64,000 nt of DNA from Bifidobacterium mizhiense (lineage in GTDB: Bacteria > Actinomycetota > Actinomycetes > Actinomycetales > Bifidobacteriaceae): NCBI RefSeq assembly GCF_020884755.1, contig NZ_BPWE01000004.1, positions 62,001 to 126,000 on the forward strand. Reading direction: 5' to 3'. The position numbers were made by a program, and so were the translations under genes. How positions within the stretch are numbered: position 1 is the first letter of the stretch; each line of letters opens with the position of its first letter. The notes under the pieces were generated by a model. It saw only the letters and a list, made by a program, of their open reading frames with translations, was not told the origin of the DNA and made no database searches. Shown piece after piece: positions 8,737-17,364 of this stretch.

Positions 8737-10115
8737 TCTTTCTCCTCATCTGGTCGAGTATTATTACTTGGTCTTTCGACAGGGATATTCACAGTTATAG
8801 AGGTGCCTTGCCCGGGAACTGAGGTTACCGTACAGCGCCCACCCGCATCTTGAGCTCGTTTGGTCATATCCCGCAGACCATAGCCATGCCCTGCCTTTTC
8901 CATCACCTGGAAATCCAAGTTTTGAATATCAAAACCGCAACCATCATCCTTGATCCGAAGCTGCAACAGTTCCTGCCTTTTTACAAGCAAGCTCACCTGT
9001 ACATGCTGGGCATTGGCATGCTTAGAAATATTAGTCAGGGACTCCTGGACTATACGTAACAGGTTGACTTCAGTCTGCTTAGGTAAGGGCGGCAAGGTGC
9101 TTTGAACCAGGCACTGCGATTGACAACCTGTCTTTGCTGCAGTGGCATGCACCGTCCGCTCCAGGGCCGTCTTCAGGTCCCTGCCATCCAGATCAGCCGG
9201 TGCCGAATCCGCAATCATTCTTCTGGTGTCATCAAGAGAACTTTTCGACGTGCTGGCGATCATTTCCAGATGCTTTCGCGCTGCAGGCAGGTCGTCATCC
9301 AGTTCTTCATGAGCTACCCTGGCCAAGGCCAGAATGGAAGTCAAAGACTGGGCGATTGTGTCATGCATTTCATTGGCCACACGTTCCCGCTCAATAGATG
9401 CTCCTTCAGCTCTGCTGAGCCTGCGAATCGTCTCTTGTTGAGACTCCATTTTGTCCAGCAGCATTTGATTATGCCCGTTGGTCAAAGCCAGGACATTGAA
9501 GGACTTTCCAATCATTGCGGAGAATACCACCACGAGAACCATGAGCATAAGGTTGCCGGTTAGATCAGTGCTTAAGAATCTCTTTCCAGCCAAGACCATG
9601 CCCAGATAGGCCATATTCAGGACTCCTACCAATCCCAGAGCAGGAAGGTAGGCAAAAGCGATGAAGAGTTGCGGGACGATAAACAGCTGAGCCAGAATAG
9701 CGGTACCATCCAACCAGGCGCCCATAGGCAAGCAGACCAGCGTCAGCAGGGCAAAAATCCGACCATATGCTCCTGTTTTGCTTACTGGCTGATCTGCCGT
9801 TTGCCGGTCAGACCCTTGAGGTTTGTCAAATACCCTAGGCAGAACCAAGATCATGAAAAACAAGCAAGGCAATAGGATGAGAAGGCTTGAAGCCAGCTTA
9901 TGGGTCATGGAAGCAGTCGAGAAGAAGCAATCGGCTCCTGTTACGCAGCCTGCTTCCACAATGAAATACCAGTTCCAGGTGTTATGAAGACGTCGACGCT
10001 GGGCATCGGTTCTTGCAGTCGCGTCAAGTTGGCCGTCAACGCAATCACCATCCAGTTTCATCGAGAGCCGGTCTTGCCGTTGGCCTTCTCGATTGGTTTC
10101 CTCAGTGATCTTCAC
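8733..10115 (-). CDS. Sensor histidine kinase (HisKA_3 type)
   Basis: A 460-residue membrane kinase starting at a GTG with GGGAG six bases before it. The first 45 residues are hydrophilic. Hydrophobic segments occupy about residues 50-95 and 118-210, giving roughly six membrane helices with short loops. A helical linker leads to EMHDTIAQSLTSI, with the phospho-His at 251. The HATPase domain follows with VQESLTNISKHANA and GYGLRDMTKRA. It lies about 100 bases downstream of the MFS transporter and overlaps its response regulator, so the three probably form an operon sensing and exporting a toxic compound. Confidence 0.92.
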   Translation of the reverse strand: MKITEETNREGQRQDRLSMKLDGDCVDGQLDATARTDAQRRRLHNTWNWYFIVEAGCVTGADCFFSTASMTHKLASSLLILLPCLFFMILVLPRVFDKPQGSDRQTADQPVSKTGAYGRIFALLTLVCLPMGAWLDGTAILAQLFIVPQLFIAFAYLPALGLVGVLNMAYLGMVLAGKRFLSTDLTGNLMLMVLVVVFSAMIGKSFNVLALTNGHNQMLLDKMESQQETIRRLSRAEGASIERERVANEMHDTIAQSLTSILALARVAHEELDDDLPAARKHLEMIASTSKSSLDDTRRMIADSAPADLDGRDLKTALERTVHATAAKTGCQSQCLVQSTLPPLPKQTEVNLLRIVQESLTNISKHANAQHVQVSLLVKRQELLQLRIKDDGCGFDIQNLDFQVMEKAGHGYGLRDMTKRAQDAGGRCTVTSVPGQGTSITVNIPVERPSNNTRPDEEKE

Positions 10116-10176
10116 TCATGTCTCCCATGACTTCCACACTTATCCACCCTACTGCCAAAATGCCTGTAGAGATCGT

Positions 10177-10208
10177 CCGGTTTTCCTGTTTCCAAGCTCC
10201 GAAACCGG
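10177..10208 (-). terminator. Weak hairpin between MFS and kinase genes
   Basis: CCGGTTT at 10177-10183 pairs with AAACCGG at 10202-10208 across an 18-base loop. No proper T-run follows on the minus strand. It may attenuate transcription between the exporter and the kinase rather than end it. Confidence 0.3.
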
Positions 10209-10213
10209 GATCT

Positions 10214-11857
10214 TCATTGGCTATCGACCGTCTTCTCAGTGAAAATCTGCTTGCTTTTTCGGGGATACAAAAGAGCCAAGGGAATGAAAAGTAAGGACAT
10301 ACAGGCCATAGCTAGGAAGACCTTGCTGCTGCCGCTGGCATAGGAAACCCGGATCAGAGGCATGATCATATTCCGCACGGATTGGGGCATGCTGGTCAAT
10401 TGTGATTGAGCACCTGCGGAAGTTCCGGATCCTATAGTATCTGCAATGGCTTGTGCGCGGGATGCGCTTACTCCGTACTTTCCCAAGGCCTTATGAATAT
10501 CCAGGGCAAAATAATGGATGCACAATGGTCCCAGCATTGCCATGCCCAAGGCACCGCCGAAGTTTTTGAAGGTCTGATTGATGGCAGTAACTTCTCCATA
10601 AGAGGCGTTGATGGCCCGATTGACCGCATCAGTGGATGATGGCGAGAACATGAATCCGATCCCTGCGCCTGCAACCACCATGGAAAGCGACAGCCAGACG
10701 GTATTGGAGGGCAATCCTTTGTCCAGTGAACCGGCTGTAAGCGACATGAGGGAGAAACCCGTTGCAGCTATCAAGCCGGCAATCAGCAATACCGGTTTCA
10801 TGCCATGCCTGTTGAAGAGCTGGGCGCCCAACAAGGCGGAAACTAGGAAGCCTAGGAAAAAGTAGAGGATGAACAGGCTGGTCATCAATGTTGACCGGTT
10901 GAGTGCAAGGAGGCCGTAGACGCTGAGGAAGTACATGATGGGTTGGAAGATCACGGCGGCTACCAGCATGGCGAGCTGGGAAATGTCGAATGGGAGGTTG
11001 CTGAAGATTCTGAGTTTAATGATTGGATTGCCAACGTGCGAATCCCAGAAGCCGAACACCAGGAATAGCACAAGGCTGGCACCAAAACTGGCAAGAATGC
11101 GCCAATCCGACCAGCCAACGGTGCTGCCCTGCTGAATCGGCACGATCAGAGCTATCATGGCCAGTCCTACGGCTAGGCCGCCAGCCCAGTCAATATGCTG
11201 ACTACCGTGTTCGGTTGTGGGTGAATCCTTTGGAATCATCGAGACGATCATGACGATGGCCACCAGAGCAAGAGGCAGATTGATGAAGAAGATGTCGCGC
11301 CAGGAGTATTGAATCAGCCAAGATCCCAGAATGGGGCCCAAGCATGTCATGGCTCCTGTGATGGCGAAGAACAGAGCCATGTTTCCGGCCCTCTTGTTTT
11401 CTGCTGAGTAGGAGAACAGAATACCGATGGCGGCTGGGAACATCATGGCTGAACCGATGCCTTGCAGAGCTCGGGAGAGAATCATCAGCATCAGTGAGAG
11501 TGAATTTGCAGGAACAAGTCCGCAACATAAACTGCCCATTCCAAAAAGGAATGTACCTGAAAGCATGATGCGTTTGTAGCCCGCTAGATCCGACAGATGC
11601 CCGCAGATGGGGAAAGTGGCGGCTGCAGCCAGCATATAGGCGTTGACGATCCACTGTATGCCGCTTGCGGTCAGACCCAGACCTGATTGGACTGCCTGAC
11701 TCGACAAGGAGACGATTGTCGAATCTATGTTGGTCATAGAGACAGCCACAATAAGTCCAATCATGATCATGCTGAGTTTTTTGTGACTGATCGGAGGCTG
11801 TGAAGCCCCGATCACTGGCAAGTGGTCTTCTTGTCTCTTGACTTCGCGAGTTTGCAT
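10214..11857 (-). CDS. DHA2-family MFS drug exporter (EmrB/QacA type, 14 TM)
   Basis: A 547-residue major facilitator with about 14 hydrophobic segments, the number expected for the DHA2 drug:proton antiporters. Characteristic pieces are STIVSLSSQAVQSGLGL and IQWIVNAYMLAAAATFPICG in the first helices, GHLSDLAGYKRIML in the loop 2-3 motif A region, and ALQGIGSAMMFPA near helix 4. ITGAMTCLGPILGSWL carries the antiporter motif C (GxxxGPxxGG-like). It would export toxic organic compounds using the proton gradient. The following genes encode a histidine kinase and response regulator, its likely control. The ATG is preceded by an AAAGAGAG stretch. Confidence 0.92.
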   Translation of the reverse strand: MQTREVKRQEDHLPVIGASQPPISHKKLSMIMIGLIVAVSMTNIDSTIVSLSSQAVQSGLGLTASGIQWIVNAYMLAAAATFPICGHLSDLAGYKRIMLSGTFLFGMGSLCCGLVPANSLSLMLMILSRALQGIGSAMMFPAAIGILFSYSAENKRAGNMALFFAITGAMTCLGPILGSWLIQYSWRDIFFINLPLALVAIVMIVSMIPKDSPTTEHGSQHIDWAGGLAVGLAMIALIVPIQQGSTVGWSDWRILASFGASLVLFLVFGFWDSHVGNPIIKLRIFSNLPFDISQLAMLVAAVIFQPIMYFLSVYGLLALNRSTLMTSLFILYFFLGFLVSALLGAQLFNRHGMKPVLLIAGLIAATGFSLMSLTAGSLDKGLPSNTVWLSLSMVVAGAGIGFMFSPSSTDAVNRAINASYGEVTAINQTFKNFGGALGMAMLGPLCIHYFALDIHKALGKYGVSASRAQAIADTIGSGTSAGAQSQLTSMPQSVRNMIMPLIRVSYASGSSKVFLAMACMSLLFIPLALLYPRKSKQIFTEKTVDSQ

Positions 11858-12071
11858 ACTGTCTCTCTTTCGTGTTTGCGCAACTGGTATCGCCGTAATC
11901 GGCTTTGGAGGCGCTACACCATGAGAGTAAAAAGATCTTCTCGCTTCTTATGTCATCCCAGTCGCTATATCTCTGTCCCCCATTCGGATGACATGTTGAC
12001 TACTGTGTCAGAGCTGGGACTAGAAGATCAGCAATGCAACTGTTCGCAGAAATCAGACTGTGTGAGTTATA
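11858..12071. other. Intergenic stretch before the ABC remnant
   Basis: No intact gene. It probably contains the promoter of the MFS gene near 11858-11930. The right part may be further decayed sequence of the ABC exporter remnant, but I cannot recognise any domain in it. Confidence 0.4.
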
Positions 12072-12338
12072 GGGCTATCTGGTGCTGGCAAAAGTACTGT
12101 CTTGCAGTTTATCGAGCGATTTTATGAGCCAAATGGTTGGGGAATCGATAGTTATGGCAGGCAGATTACCCAGAAGACGTGAGCAACTGCTCTCTCAACT
12201 GGTCCACGTTGAGCGAGATTCATTTGATGCCGTGAATGAGTAATATCAGCAACAGACAATGCAATGTGAGGATATTCTCCACGCGGTCAACCTGGGTGAC
12301 CTGTTGTCATTGTTGCCCACCGTTTTGCTATCTGTTAG
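12072..12338 (+). pseudogene. Decayed ABC-exporter ATPase remnant
   Basis: Plus-strand frames contain, in the right order, pieces of the nucleotide-binding domain of a multidrug-type ABC exporter. Walker A is GLSGAGKSTVLQFIERFYEP at 12072-12131. A Q-loop-like segment LLSQLVHVERDSF (frame shifted) lies at about 12188-12226, and a helical-domain segment EDILHAVNLGDLL at about 12265-12303. The H-loop VVIVAHRFAI is at 12303-12332. Stops and frame changes separate them, and the signature and Walker B are deleted. The distance from Walker A to H-loop is about 230 bases instead of the usual 500 or so. No membrane domain is recognisable upstream. Confidence 0.7.
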
Positions 12339-12354
12339 GCCCTGTAAAACTGGT

Positions 12355-12759
12355 TTATTTTGGTACGTCGCAGACCGAGAAGGCGAAGCTCATCAGAGTT
12401 CCTACTGACTTACTCTTATCTGATTTTAATGTTTCAATGCTTTTGAGATGCTCATTGTCTTGTACCTGGTTCAGTGCGTACTGTTCACCATCTGAGGTGG
12501 TAAAGCGGAGGATGGGGTCTCCCTGCTTGCTGAGCTTGCATGACACGGTGCCCTCATCAACCTTAAGAGGCCAGGTGTGACCCAGATCTTCTTTCGAAAT
12601 TGTTTGCGGGTTGCTGGTAGCTGCGACTTTATTGCTGTCATCAGTGGAATACTCTTCAGGGTGCTTCATGCCATCAGTGCAGCCGACAACTCCCACTATC
12701 AGCATAATTGTGGCGCATATAAGGAAAAGGGTCCTAAGGCTCTGCTTGATTCGTTTCAT
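12355..12759 (-). CDS. Small lipoprotein, DUF2511-like
   Basis: A 134-residue exported lipoprotein. The signal peptide (basic KRIKQSLR, then a hydrophobic core to about residue 26) ends in the lipobox VVGC, so Cys27 would be lipidated. The mature part has LGHTWPLKVDEGTVSCKL and the strand TSDGEQYALNQV, which resemble DUF2511 proteins, a family without a settled function. It is the last gene of the ECF sigma/ABC operon, 35 bases after the ATPase. It might be an extracytoplasmic sensor or binding component of that system. The ribosome binding site is weak. Confidence 0.75.
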   Translation of the reverse strand: MKRIKQSLRTLFLICATIMLIVGVVGCTDGMKHPEEYSTDDSNKVAATSNPQTISKEDLGHTWPLKVDEGTVSCKLSKQGDPILRFTTSDGEQYALNQVQDNEHLKSIETLKSDKSKSVGTLMSFAFSVCDVPK

Positions 12760-12794
12760 AATTATCGACGTTCTTTCATGCTTGGAGACGGTTT

Positions 12795-13655
12795 CTAGCG
12801 CTCGCTGGCCAAAGCCATATATCCGTCCTCAAGGTTGGACGCAGTTTCTACAGATCCCGCGGGCGGTGTATCGGTAACTATGCGGTATCTTGTCCCCTGT
12901 GGGGTGGGTTCCGCGTTGATGATTGTGGCATTTTCCGGTGGGGTCGCGATAGGGGGCGTGACCCAGGTATGACCGGCAGCTTCATGGATCAGCCCCTCTG
13001 TCGGCCCGTCATACTGGTTGCGTCCGCAACGTAATACACACACCCAGGGGCAGGTTTGTGCAACATCATCGAGTATGTGGGTGGAGAGGATAACGGTTCG
13101 ATCCTGTCCCAGCTGGGCAAGGAGCGTGCGGAACCGCATGCGCTCTTCGGGATCCAACCCCGCTGTGGGTTCGTCGACTACCAGCAGCTGGGGGTCGCCC
13201 ATAAGGGCCTGTGCGATGCCAACCCTGCGCCTCATACCCCCGGACAACCCTCCGATAGGTTGGTTCATCACGGCTTCCAATCCCACTTGTTCCAAGAGGG
13301 TATGAGCCTGCTCCTGCCGTGCACGTTTATTCTCGATCATTTTCAAGATGCCGATATAGTCAAGGAATTCAAGCGGGGACAGGTTGTCGTAGGGGGTGAT
13401 GTGCTGTGGCAGATAACCCAGGTGCCGTTTTAGATTTCGCCTGTTGGCCGGCGAAGACAGGTCTTGTCCATCAATAAAAATTTTACCTTTAGTCGGTTTG
13501 ATTATTCCGGTGAGAATACGCATGAGGGTTGTTTTACCGGCACCGTTTGGACCAATAAGTCCTATCATGCCCTGTGGAAGATCAACGGTCAGATCGTTCA
13601 AAGCGGCTGGTCTCCCCCGAAAATCCTTGGTCAGATGGTCAATGGAAATAAACAT
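12795..13655 (-). CDS. ABC transporter ATPase of the ECF-linked operon
   Basis: A 286-residue ATPase: Walker A GPNGAGKTTL at about 36-45, signature LSGGMRRRVGIAQAL, Walker B LLVVDEPTAGLDPE and H-loop STHILDD. About 70 C-terminal residues extend beyond the core, as in drug- or stress-related ABC-2 systems. The ATG at 13655 follows AAAGGA at a good distance; the upstream TTG at 13673 is less likely. It sits directly after two permease genes and would energise them. The substrate is not evident from sequence. Confidence 0.92.
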   Translation of the reverse strand: MFISIDHLTKDFRGRPAALNDLTVDLPQGMIGLIGPNGAGKTTLMRILTGIIKPTKGKIFIDGQDLSSPANRRNLKRHLGYLPQHITPYDNLSPLEFLDYIGILKMIENKRARQEQAHTLLEQVGLEAVMNQPIGGLSGGMRRRVGIAQALMGDPQLLVVDEPTAGLDPEERMRFRTLLAQLGQDRTVILSTHILDDVAQTCPWVCVLRCGRNQYDGPTEGLIHEAAGHTWVTPPIATPPENATIINAEPTPQGTRYRIVTDTPPAGSVETASNLEDGYMALASER

Positions 13656-13686
13656 GTGAGCAATTCCTTTCAAAGTCAGATGAAAG

Positions 13687-14445
13687 TCAGACCCGAGCTT
13701 TTATGCGGTTGGAGGCTATGTTTGCACCAGTGAAAAGGAGCAAGATAATACACACCTGCCAGAGCAGGGATATGACTCCTGATTGGACGGTAAAGGGGCC
13801 GTTCGCTGGTGCGTACACAGGATCGGCATGGAACCATCCCTGGGCAATGGGATCGCCAATGACTGCCAGCGGGCCACCATTGAGTGTTGGAAGTGGTAAG
13901 AGTGGGGTATAGAAAGCCAGCCAAGCCCATACCAGGACGGCAAGAATTCGGGCTACGATCGTGGGCAACAGGGCTCCTAGCAGGGCGGATATCCCCATAG
14001 CAATCAGTATTGATGGCGCGAGTATGACAAAAGCTACTGCCAGGGCCACAAGTATTGCCTTACCGTTGCCGTTAATGGCTTGGTGGACCGCGATCAATAC
14101 AAGGAAAAGCAGGGAAGATGATATGCAGATGACCCAGGCTCCCAAGACATGAGCTGAGCGAATGACGGCCATCGGCAAGGGGGAGGTGGATTCAAGCTCG
14201 TCCATACCTGTTCGCCTGCCGGCAGTCATAAGGTCGCTAAAAGATGCTGCGTATGCCAACGGGGTGAACATAGCAAGAACCTGTCCGGTAAAGACAAGAC
14301 CATCTGTGTTGCTGAATCCAGGTGACATAGGAGAAGCATAGGCCAAAAAGAGGGCGAAGAGCGCCAGCGATATGCTGGCTATCCACAAGGCTTTGCGCCG
14401 ATAAAACATCAGTATCGTGATGCGTACAAGGCTCATTATCCTCAT
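13687..14445 (-). CDS. ABC-2 type membrane protein (permease)
   Basis: A 252-residue protein with about six hydrophobic segments (for instance ALWIASISLALFALFLAYA and AILVALAVAFVILAPSILIAM). A conserved-looking loop TAGRRTGMDELESTSPLP recalls the SADRRRGTLELLLSTPLS-like loop of ABC-2 permeases. Its start overlaps the preceding permease stop by four bases, so the two are probably made together as the transmembrane pair of the exporter. No catalytic domain is present. Confidence 0.8.
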   Translation of the reverse strand: MRIMSLVRITILMFYRRKALWIASISLALFALFLAYASPMSPGFSNTDGLVFTGQVLAMFTPLAYAASFSDLMTAGRRTGMDELESTSPLPMAVIRSAHVLGAWVICISSSLLFLVLIAVHQAINGNGKAILVALAVAFVILAPSILIAMGISALLGALLPTIVARILAVLVWAWLAFYTPLLPLPTLNGGPLAVIGDPIAQGWFHADPVYAPANGPFTVQSGVISLLWQVCIILLLFTGANIASNRIKARV

Positions 14446-15059
14446 AGGGCTGCCACCCTTACGACATTGCGCTCCGCATCACCGCACATGTTCCATCCGA
14501 AGATTGCGCCTGCTGCTGCAATAAACAATGGAATGAGTCGTTGCCGGACCGGATCGGTGATGTATGGATCCCATATAAAACATAAAAACAGCCAAATAGC
14601 TATGGAAGCCAGCGACGATGTTGGCGTAGACATGGTGAGTACGGCTATAAGGAACACTAGACAGTTGACAATGAATATACTGCCAACCGGGGTAATGATG
14701 CTCACCCATCCCATGTCACGTGGCCAAAGTCGCATCATATGCAAGCCGATAAAAAGAAGGCCTGCGGCAGCAAGAAATGCTCCGGTAATGATAAGCAGCC
14801 TGGTCACTTGAACCTTCCGCCATCCAGTTGGAGTTGACTCAGCAAGTTCAACGATTGGGTCACTATTGAGCACAAAAGCTGTAGATAGGCCAGCAGCAAT
14901 TACTGGCACCTGAGTAAGAACCATCATAACTGGCCGTATGCGGCTCAATGACCAAATGCCTTCCAGTAAGGAGCCCGCAAGAAGAATACCTGCGGTCAGT
15001 ATGAACGGCAGTAATACCAGCCTATAAAGCCTCTTGAGCTGTATACCTACGAAAGCCAA
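14442..15059 (-). CDS. ABC-2 type membrane protein (permease)
   Basis: A 205-residue membrane protein with about six hydrophobic segments. It probably starts at a TTG behind AAGGTGG, since no ATG gives the first helix (LVLLPFILTAGILLAG). The loop LNSDPIVELAESTPTGWRKVQVTRL aligns in kind with the cytoplasmic loop of the next permease, so the two genes look like diverged relatives. It is separated from the membrane protein upstream by about 100 bases that hold a hairpin (15113-15148). Confidence 0.72.
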   Translation of the reverse strand: MAFVGIQLKRLYRLVLLPFILTAGILLAGSLLEGIWSLSRIRPVMMVLTQVPVIAAGLSTAFVLNSDPIVELAESTPTGWRKVQVTRLLIITGAFLAAAGLLFIGLHMMRLWPRDMGWVSIITPVGSIFIVNCLVFLIAVLTMSTPTSSLASIAIWLFLCFIWDPYITDPVRQRLIPLFIAAAGAIFGWNMCGDAERNVVRVAAL

Positions 15060-15112
15060 CCTCGTCCACCTTCCTCATATCTGGTTTTGGCCTCAACTGC
15101 TGCCAGACATTG

Positions 15113-15148
15113 CTCGCTACTCGTTCCGTCTGCTTGGTTAGTAGCGAG
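15113..15148 (-). promoter_or_regulatory. Intra-operon hairpin
   Basis: CTCGCTACT at 15113-15121 pairs perfectly with AGTAGCGAG at 15140-15148 across an 18-base loop. It lies between the second and third genes of the sigma/ABC operon. It could act as a partial terminator or mRNA processing/stability element and thereby set the ratio of regulator to transporter. Confidence 0.4.
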
Positions 15149-15166
15149 AGAGGATGAAAAGGTTCA

Positions 15167-16012
15167 TTAATTTTTATTTCCACCGGCGAGTTGAGTATGC
15201 CAGGCAAGAGGGGCTGTAAGGATAACAGCAGATAGGAGTCCTACTGCAAGGAGGATGGTTCCTGCCCAGGCTGCGGTTGTAGTGGGTACCGAATTGACCC
15301 ATGCCGGTAGGAAAAATGATGACCTAAACTTCTGCAAAGTTCTCATTAGTGGTGCAAGTACCCCTAGGAGCAGTGCAATCCAAGAGCATTGCCATATGCA
15401 TAAGAGGGCCACAATATTCGCCAGGAGTGTTATGGGGGCTATCGTTTGGGCAATAACTGGCAGGGGCCTTATTCCAGGGTTGATGACAGTGACAATCACC
15501 AAGGCTGCTCCCCCGACGACAATGTTGGAGATAAAGGCCAGCAGCAGTCTAGTAGCTGCTACAACTTGAGGCCCCAGGGGCATACTGAGCATTAATTCAC
15601 GATCATCTTTAATGGAAAAAACCAGGATTATTGTCAGTGCCATGTTGAGCATGAGCATATTTGAAAAGATATGCATACCGAGACTGCCGTAACGTGCACC
15701 TTGCATAAGGTTGCTAAATAAAACGGAGCACGCTGCTATCGCAATTTCCACCAGTAAGATATATCGCGGCATGAGGCGGAATTGTGCCAGAACAAGTGGG
15801 CCACAGGAACGTACTTGACGCATGAATGGTATCGGTTGATCCGTTGCCAGCGACGGCTTCTGGTGGATGGCTTTCATTACGCTAGTAAAAGCCGGAACTG
15901 CCGGCTGGGCATTCTGCTCTTTCTCTCTAAGAACCTTCTGAACTTCATCCTGGTATTGTTCGGTAACTGGGTTTGTTCTGTCTGGGCTTGTGCTCTTATA
16001 TCGGTCTGTCAT
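15167..16012 (-). CDS. Six-TM membrane protein, second gene of ECF operon
   Basis: A protein of about 281 residues that I do not recognise as a named family. Around 90 hydrophilic N-terminal residues (DRYKSTSPDRTNPVTEQ..., with a charged helix DEVQKVLREKEQN) are followed by about six hydrophobic segments. A cytoplasmic loop SIKDDRELMLSMPLGPQVVAA resembles that of ABC-2 permeases. Translation probably starts at the ATG at 16012, behind AAGGGG. It follows the sigma factor gene by only 14 bases, the position usually held by an anti-sigma factor. A cytoplasmic N-terminal region that could hold the sigma factor is therefore an attractive but unproven idea; a third permease subunit is the alternative. 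Confidence 0.7.
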   Translation of the reverse strand: MTDRYKSTSPDRTNPVTEQYQDEVQKVLREKEQNAQPAVPAFTSVMKAIHQKPSLATDQPIPFMRQVRSCGPLVLAQFRLMPRYILLVEIAIAACSVLFSNLMQGARYGSLGMHIFSNMLMLNMALTIILVFSIKDDRELMLSMPLGPQVVAATRLLLAFISNIVVGGAALVIVTVINPGIRPLPVIAQTIAPITLLANIVALLCIWQCSWIALLLGVLAPLMRTLQKFRSSFFLPAWVNSVPTTTAAWAGTILLAVGLLSAVILTAPLAWHTQLAGGNKN

Positions 16013-16026
16013 AATCACCCCTTCAA

Positions 16027-16623
16027 TTATCTCTGGCTCTGCCGTTTATGGGGTTTGACAGGAGCGAGGTCTGTCAACTGCGGGCGCAGGATCTGCCTTG
16101 CCCGGGCAATGCGAGATTTCACAGTCCCAACCGGAACGTCGAGCAGGGAGGCTATTTCCGGGTAGGGTAACTCGTGGAGCCAAGCCAGGGTCACCGTATA
16201 GGCCATTTCTGCTGGGAGTGCATCAATCCTTTGCCGTATTATTTCCATCGTCAGATCCTTATTGACCAGTTCTACAGGCTCCAGCTGATCATCGGTTATC
16301 GAGTCAAGCTCCACCTGATCCATTTGGTCAGGTGGTTTCGGTTTGCGACGTTTCATATAGATTTGCCGCCGGGCAATGCTGAGTATCCAGGTAAGCACCT
16401 TGCTGTTTGCGCGGAAGGTTTTTGAGGAACGCCAGCAGCCCAGCCATGTGTCAGCAAAAACTTCACTGGCATCCTCATCGTCGGATATTCGCAGGGAAAT
16501 AAAGGCTTGGACGGTATGAGCATACTTATTGTAAAGCGCTTCAAAGGCCGATTCATCGCCGTCAGCCACCATTTTGATCAGCCTTATATCATCAGCATCT
16601 GGATCAATGCGAGATCGTTTCAC
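16027..16623 (-). CDS. ECF-type RNA polymerase sigma factor
   Basis: A 198-residue sigma factor of the extracytoplasmic-function group. Region 2 spans about 17-85 (FEALYNKYAHTVQAFI, then ASEVFADTWLGCWRSS). Region 4 spans about 130-185, with the helix-turn-helix ELPYPEIASLLDVPVGTVKSRIARAR. It starts at a GTG eight bases after AGAAGGA. As first gene of a run of six (sigma, membrane protein, two permeases, ATPase, lipoprotein) it presumably directs its own operon in response to an envelope signal. No canonical zinc-binding anti-sigma domain is seen next to it. Confidence 0.92.
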   Translation of the reverse strand: MKRSRIDPDADDIRLIKMVADGDESAFEALYNKYAHTVQAFISLRISDDEDASEVFADTWLGCWRSSKTFRANSKVLTWILSIARRQIYMKRRKPKPPDQMDQVELDSITDDQLEPVELVNKDLTMEIIRQRIDALPAEMAYTVTLAWLHELPYPEIASLLDVPVGTVKSRIARARQILRPQLTDLAPVKPHKRQSQR

Positions 16624-16830
16624 TGATGATGTCCTTCTCCGTATTGTCTACATCCTAGATATCGTCCTGCATACTGTTATGCAAGCGGTTATCGTGGTTA
16701 TGCTCCATTGCTATTACGAATATGCTGAGATGATGCTTCTGGGGTCGCCCATCCTGTGAATCCCGTCGCAAGAGAACTCATTAACGTCTGCGTATCAAGC
16801 AACTTCTTATCAGGTGTAGGTGCCTAGCGC

Positions 16831-17364
16831 TTATTTACGTCCTTTCAAGTACTTCCGTATCTTCTTTAGGGCCCAGTCGTAATGGCTGGAGGTTGAAGAG
16901 ATGAAGGCAGAGCCCAAGGTAGAGTTTCCTGTCCATGGGAGGGCGCCCTTGGTGAACAGCTGTTCGTTGGTGAAGGATTGCGCCAGGGCCATGACTTTCT
17001 TATGGGACTCGACGAACATGTTCAAGGCCTGATCGTAGGTGGTGTCATCATGCTTGTCCCGCAGCTTCACATTCATTTCGCCGTAATTACGCCAGTTGTA
17101 GCCGTCAGGAAGAAAGTCGTGGGTCCTGCCCTGCTGGTTGTCCTCCACCCAATTCAACAGCAGCTGATGCCACTCATAGAGATGAACGAGCACATCCTTG
17201 ATGTTCCTGTCGCGTGCCCAATGGGCCCCCTTCTCCTTGCTCAGATCGAAGGAAAAGCGGCCATTGCGTTCTTCAGGTGTCAGCGGCTCAAGCAGCGCCA
17301 CGAGTTTGTCGAAGCCATCATCAGCCGTCTTGATGAGTTCTTCCTTGGTGGTAGGTCGCGCCAT
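16831..17364 (-). CDS. ClbS/DfsB family four-helix protein
   Basis: A 177-residue protein resembling the ClbS/DfsB (formerly DUF1706) family, a DinB-like four-helix bundle. Typical elements are MARPTTKEELI at the start, NIKDVLVHLYEWHQLLLNW in helix 2 with the His/Trp pair, LPDGYNWRNYGEMN, and TSSHYDWALKKIRKYLK at the end. ClbS protects colibactin producers by opening the cyclopropane of the toxin; most family members have unknown substrates. The ATG at 17364 has GGAGG ahead of it, so the longer frame is rejected. It is a single gene between two unrelated operons. Confidence 0.88.
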   Translation of the reverse strand: MARPTTKEELIKTADDGFDKLVALLEPLTPEERNGRFSFDLSKEKGAHWARDRNIKDVLVHLYEWHQLLLNWVEDNQQGRTHDFLPDGYNWRNYGEMNVKLRDKHDDTTYDQALNMFVESHKKVMALAQSFTNEQLFTKGALPWTGNSTLGSAFISSTSSHYDWALKKIRKYLKGRK

